The notes beneath the pieces are model-generated. The model did not search any database. It was given only the letters and a program-made list of their open reading frames with translations, and was not told the DNA's origin. Made by a program: the position numbers and the translations under genes. From NCBI GenBank assembly GCA_946620035.1, contig CAMOMX010000028.1, forward strand, positions 1 through 24,370: DNA of 24,370 bases. Direction: 5' to 3'. Shown here in pieces: positions 24,250 through 24,370 of the stretch. Position 1 is the stretch's first letter; every line of letters starts with the position of its first letter. This DNA comes from CAG-791 sp003447895 (GTDB taxonomy: Bacteria; Bacillota; Clostridia; Lachnospirales; Lachnospiraceae).

Positions 24250-24370
24250 TTACGGCGCAGATTCATTTATTTTGTAATTATTCAGCACCCCGGAAAAAAA
24301 ATCAAAATAAGGCACGGGGAGCTTGCTCACCGGAACGTTTTTGATCTTTTTTCCGGGGCGGACAAGACGC
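24250..24370 (-). CDS. C-terminal end of an unrecognised gene (runs off the right edge)
   Basis: An open frame enters from the right edge and stops at TAA (24250-24252). The 39 visible residues include VRPGKKIKNVPVSK and YFDFFSGVLNNYK, with codon choice like the neighbours, so this looks like a real C-terminus. I cannot assign a family. The same-strand direction, the stop and the hairpin that follows fit a gene upstream of the U32 operon. A second frame is open for 22 codons only and looks less protein-like. Confidence 0.5.
   Translation of the reverse strand, partial: RLVRPGKKIKNVPVSKLPVPYFDFFSGVLNNYKINESAP

Overview
The window looks like chromosomal DNA of a Clostridia-class Bacillota, most likely a Lachnospiraceae member. 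The pointers are the secG-rnr-smpB-ssrA block, the M16C peptidase-era-recO-glycyl-tRNA synthetase block, a U32 peptidase next to a SEDS/PBP pair, AGGAGG-type ribosome binding sites, and giant secreted proteins with BspA-type (DUF285), MBG-like, BIG_2-like and Fn3 modules. Every gene I can support is read from the minus strand, so transcription runs from high to low coordinates.

Layout in transcription order. (1) 24370-18674: the last 39 codons of an unrecognised gene, a terminator-like hairpin, then a U32/DUF3656 protein, a SEDS glycosyltransferase (FtsW/RodA/SpoVE type) and a class B penicillin-binding protein. The last two form a peptidoglycan polymerase/transpeptidase pair. (2) 18665-14906: secG with its own promoter, an intrinsic terminator lying just in front of rnr, rnr overlapping smpB by 4 bp, then ssrA (tmRNA) with a strong promoter. 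SmpB, tmRNA and RNase R form the trans-translation and nonstop-mRNA decay system. (3) 14886-5142: an accessory-looking surface block made of a 1308-aa secreted protein (PPC-like, seven Ig-like units, MBG, BIG_2, two Fn3), a flotillin-like SPFH protein, and a 1109-aa BspA-type repeat protein ended by a strong terminator. The two secreted proteins share an acidic region after the signal peptide and a related, Lys/Arg-rich C-terminal Fn3-like module. Neither has LPXTG or SLH anchoring. (4) 5131-1: an M16C zinc peptidase, era and recO, closely spaced, then the 5' end of the glycyl-tRNA synthetase gene behind its own TTGCAA-17-TATAAT promoter.

The housekeeping genes are ordinary. The parts worth a second look are the surface block directly downstream of ssrA, its shared end module, a recurring pattern of terminator hairpins placed too close to the next start codon to leave room for a promoter (rnr, U32), and several palindromes and direct repeats in front of the surface genes. 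I found no CRISPR array, insertion sequence, transposase or tRNA gene.
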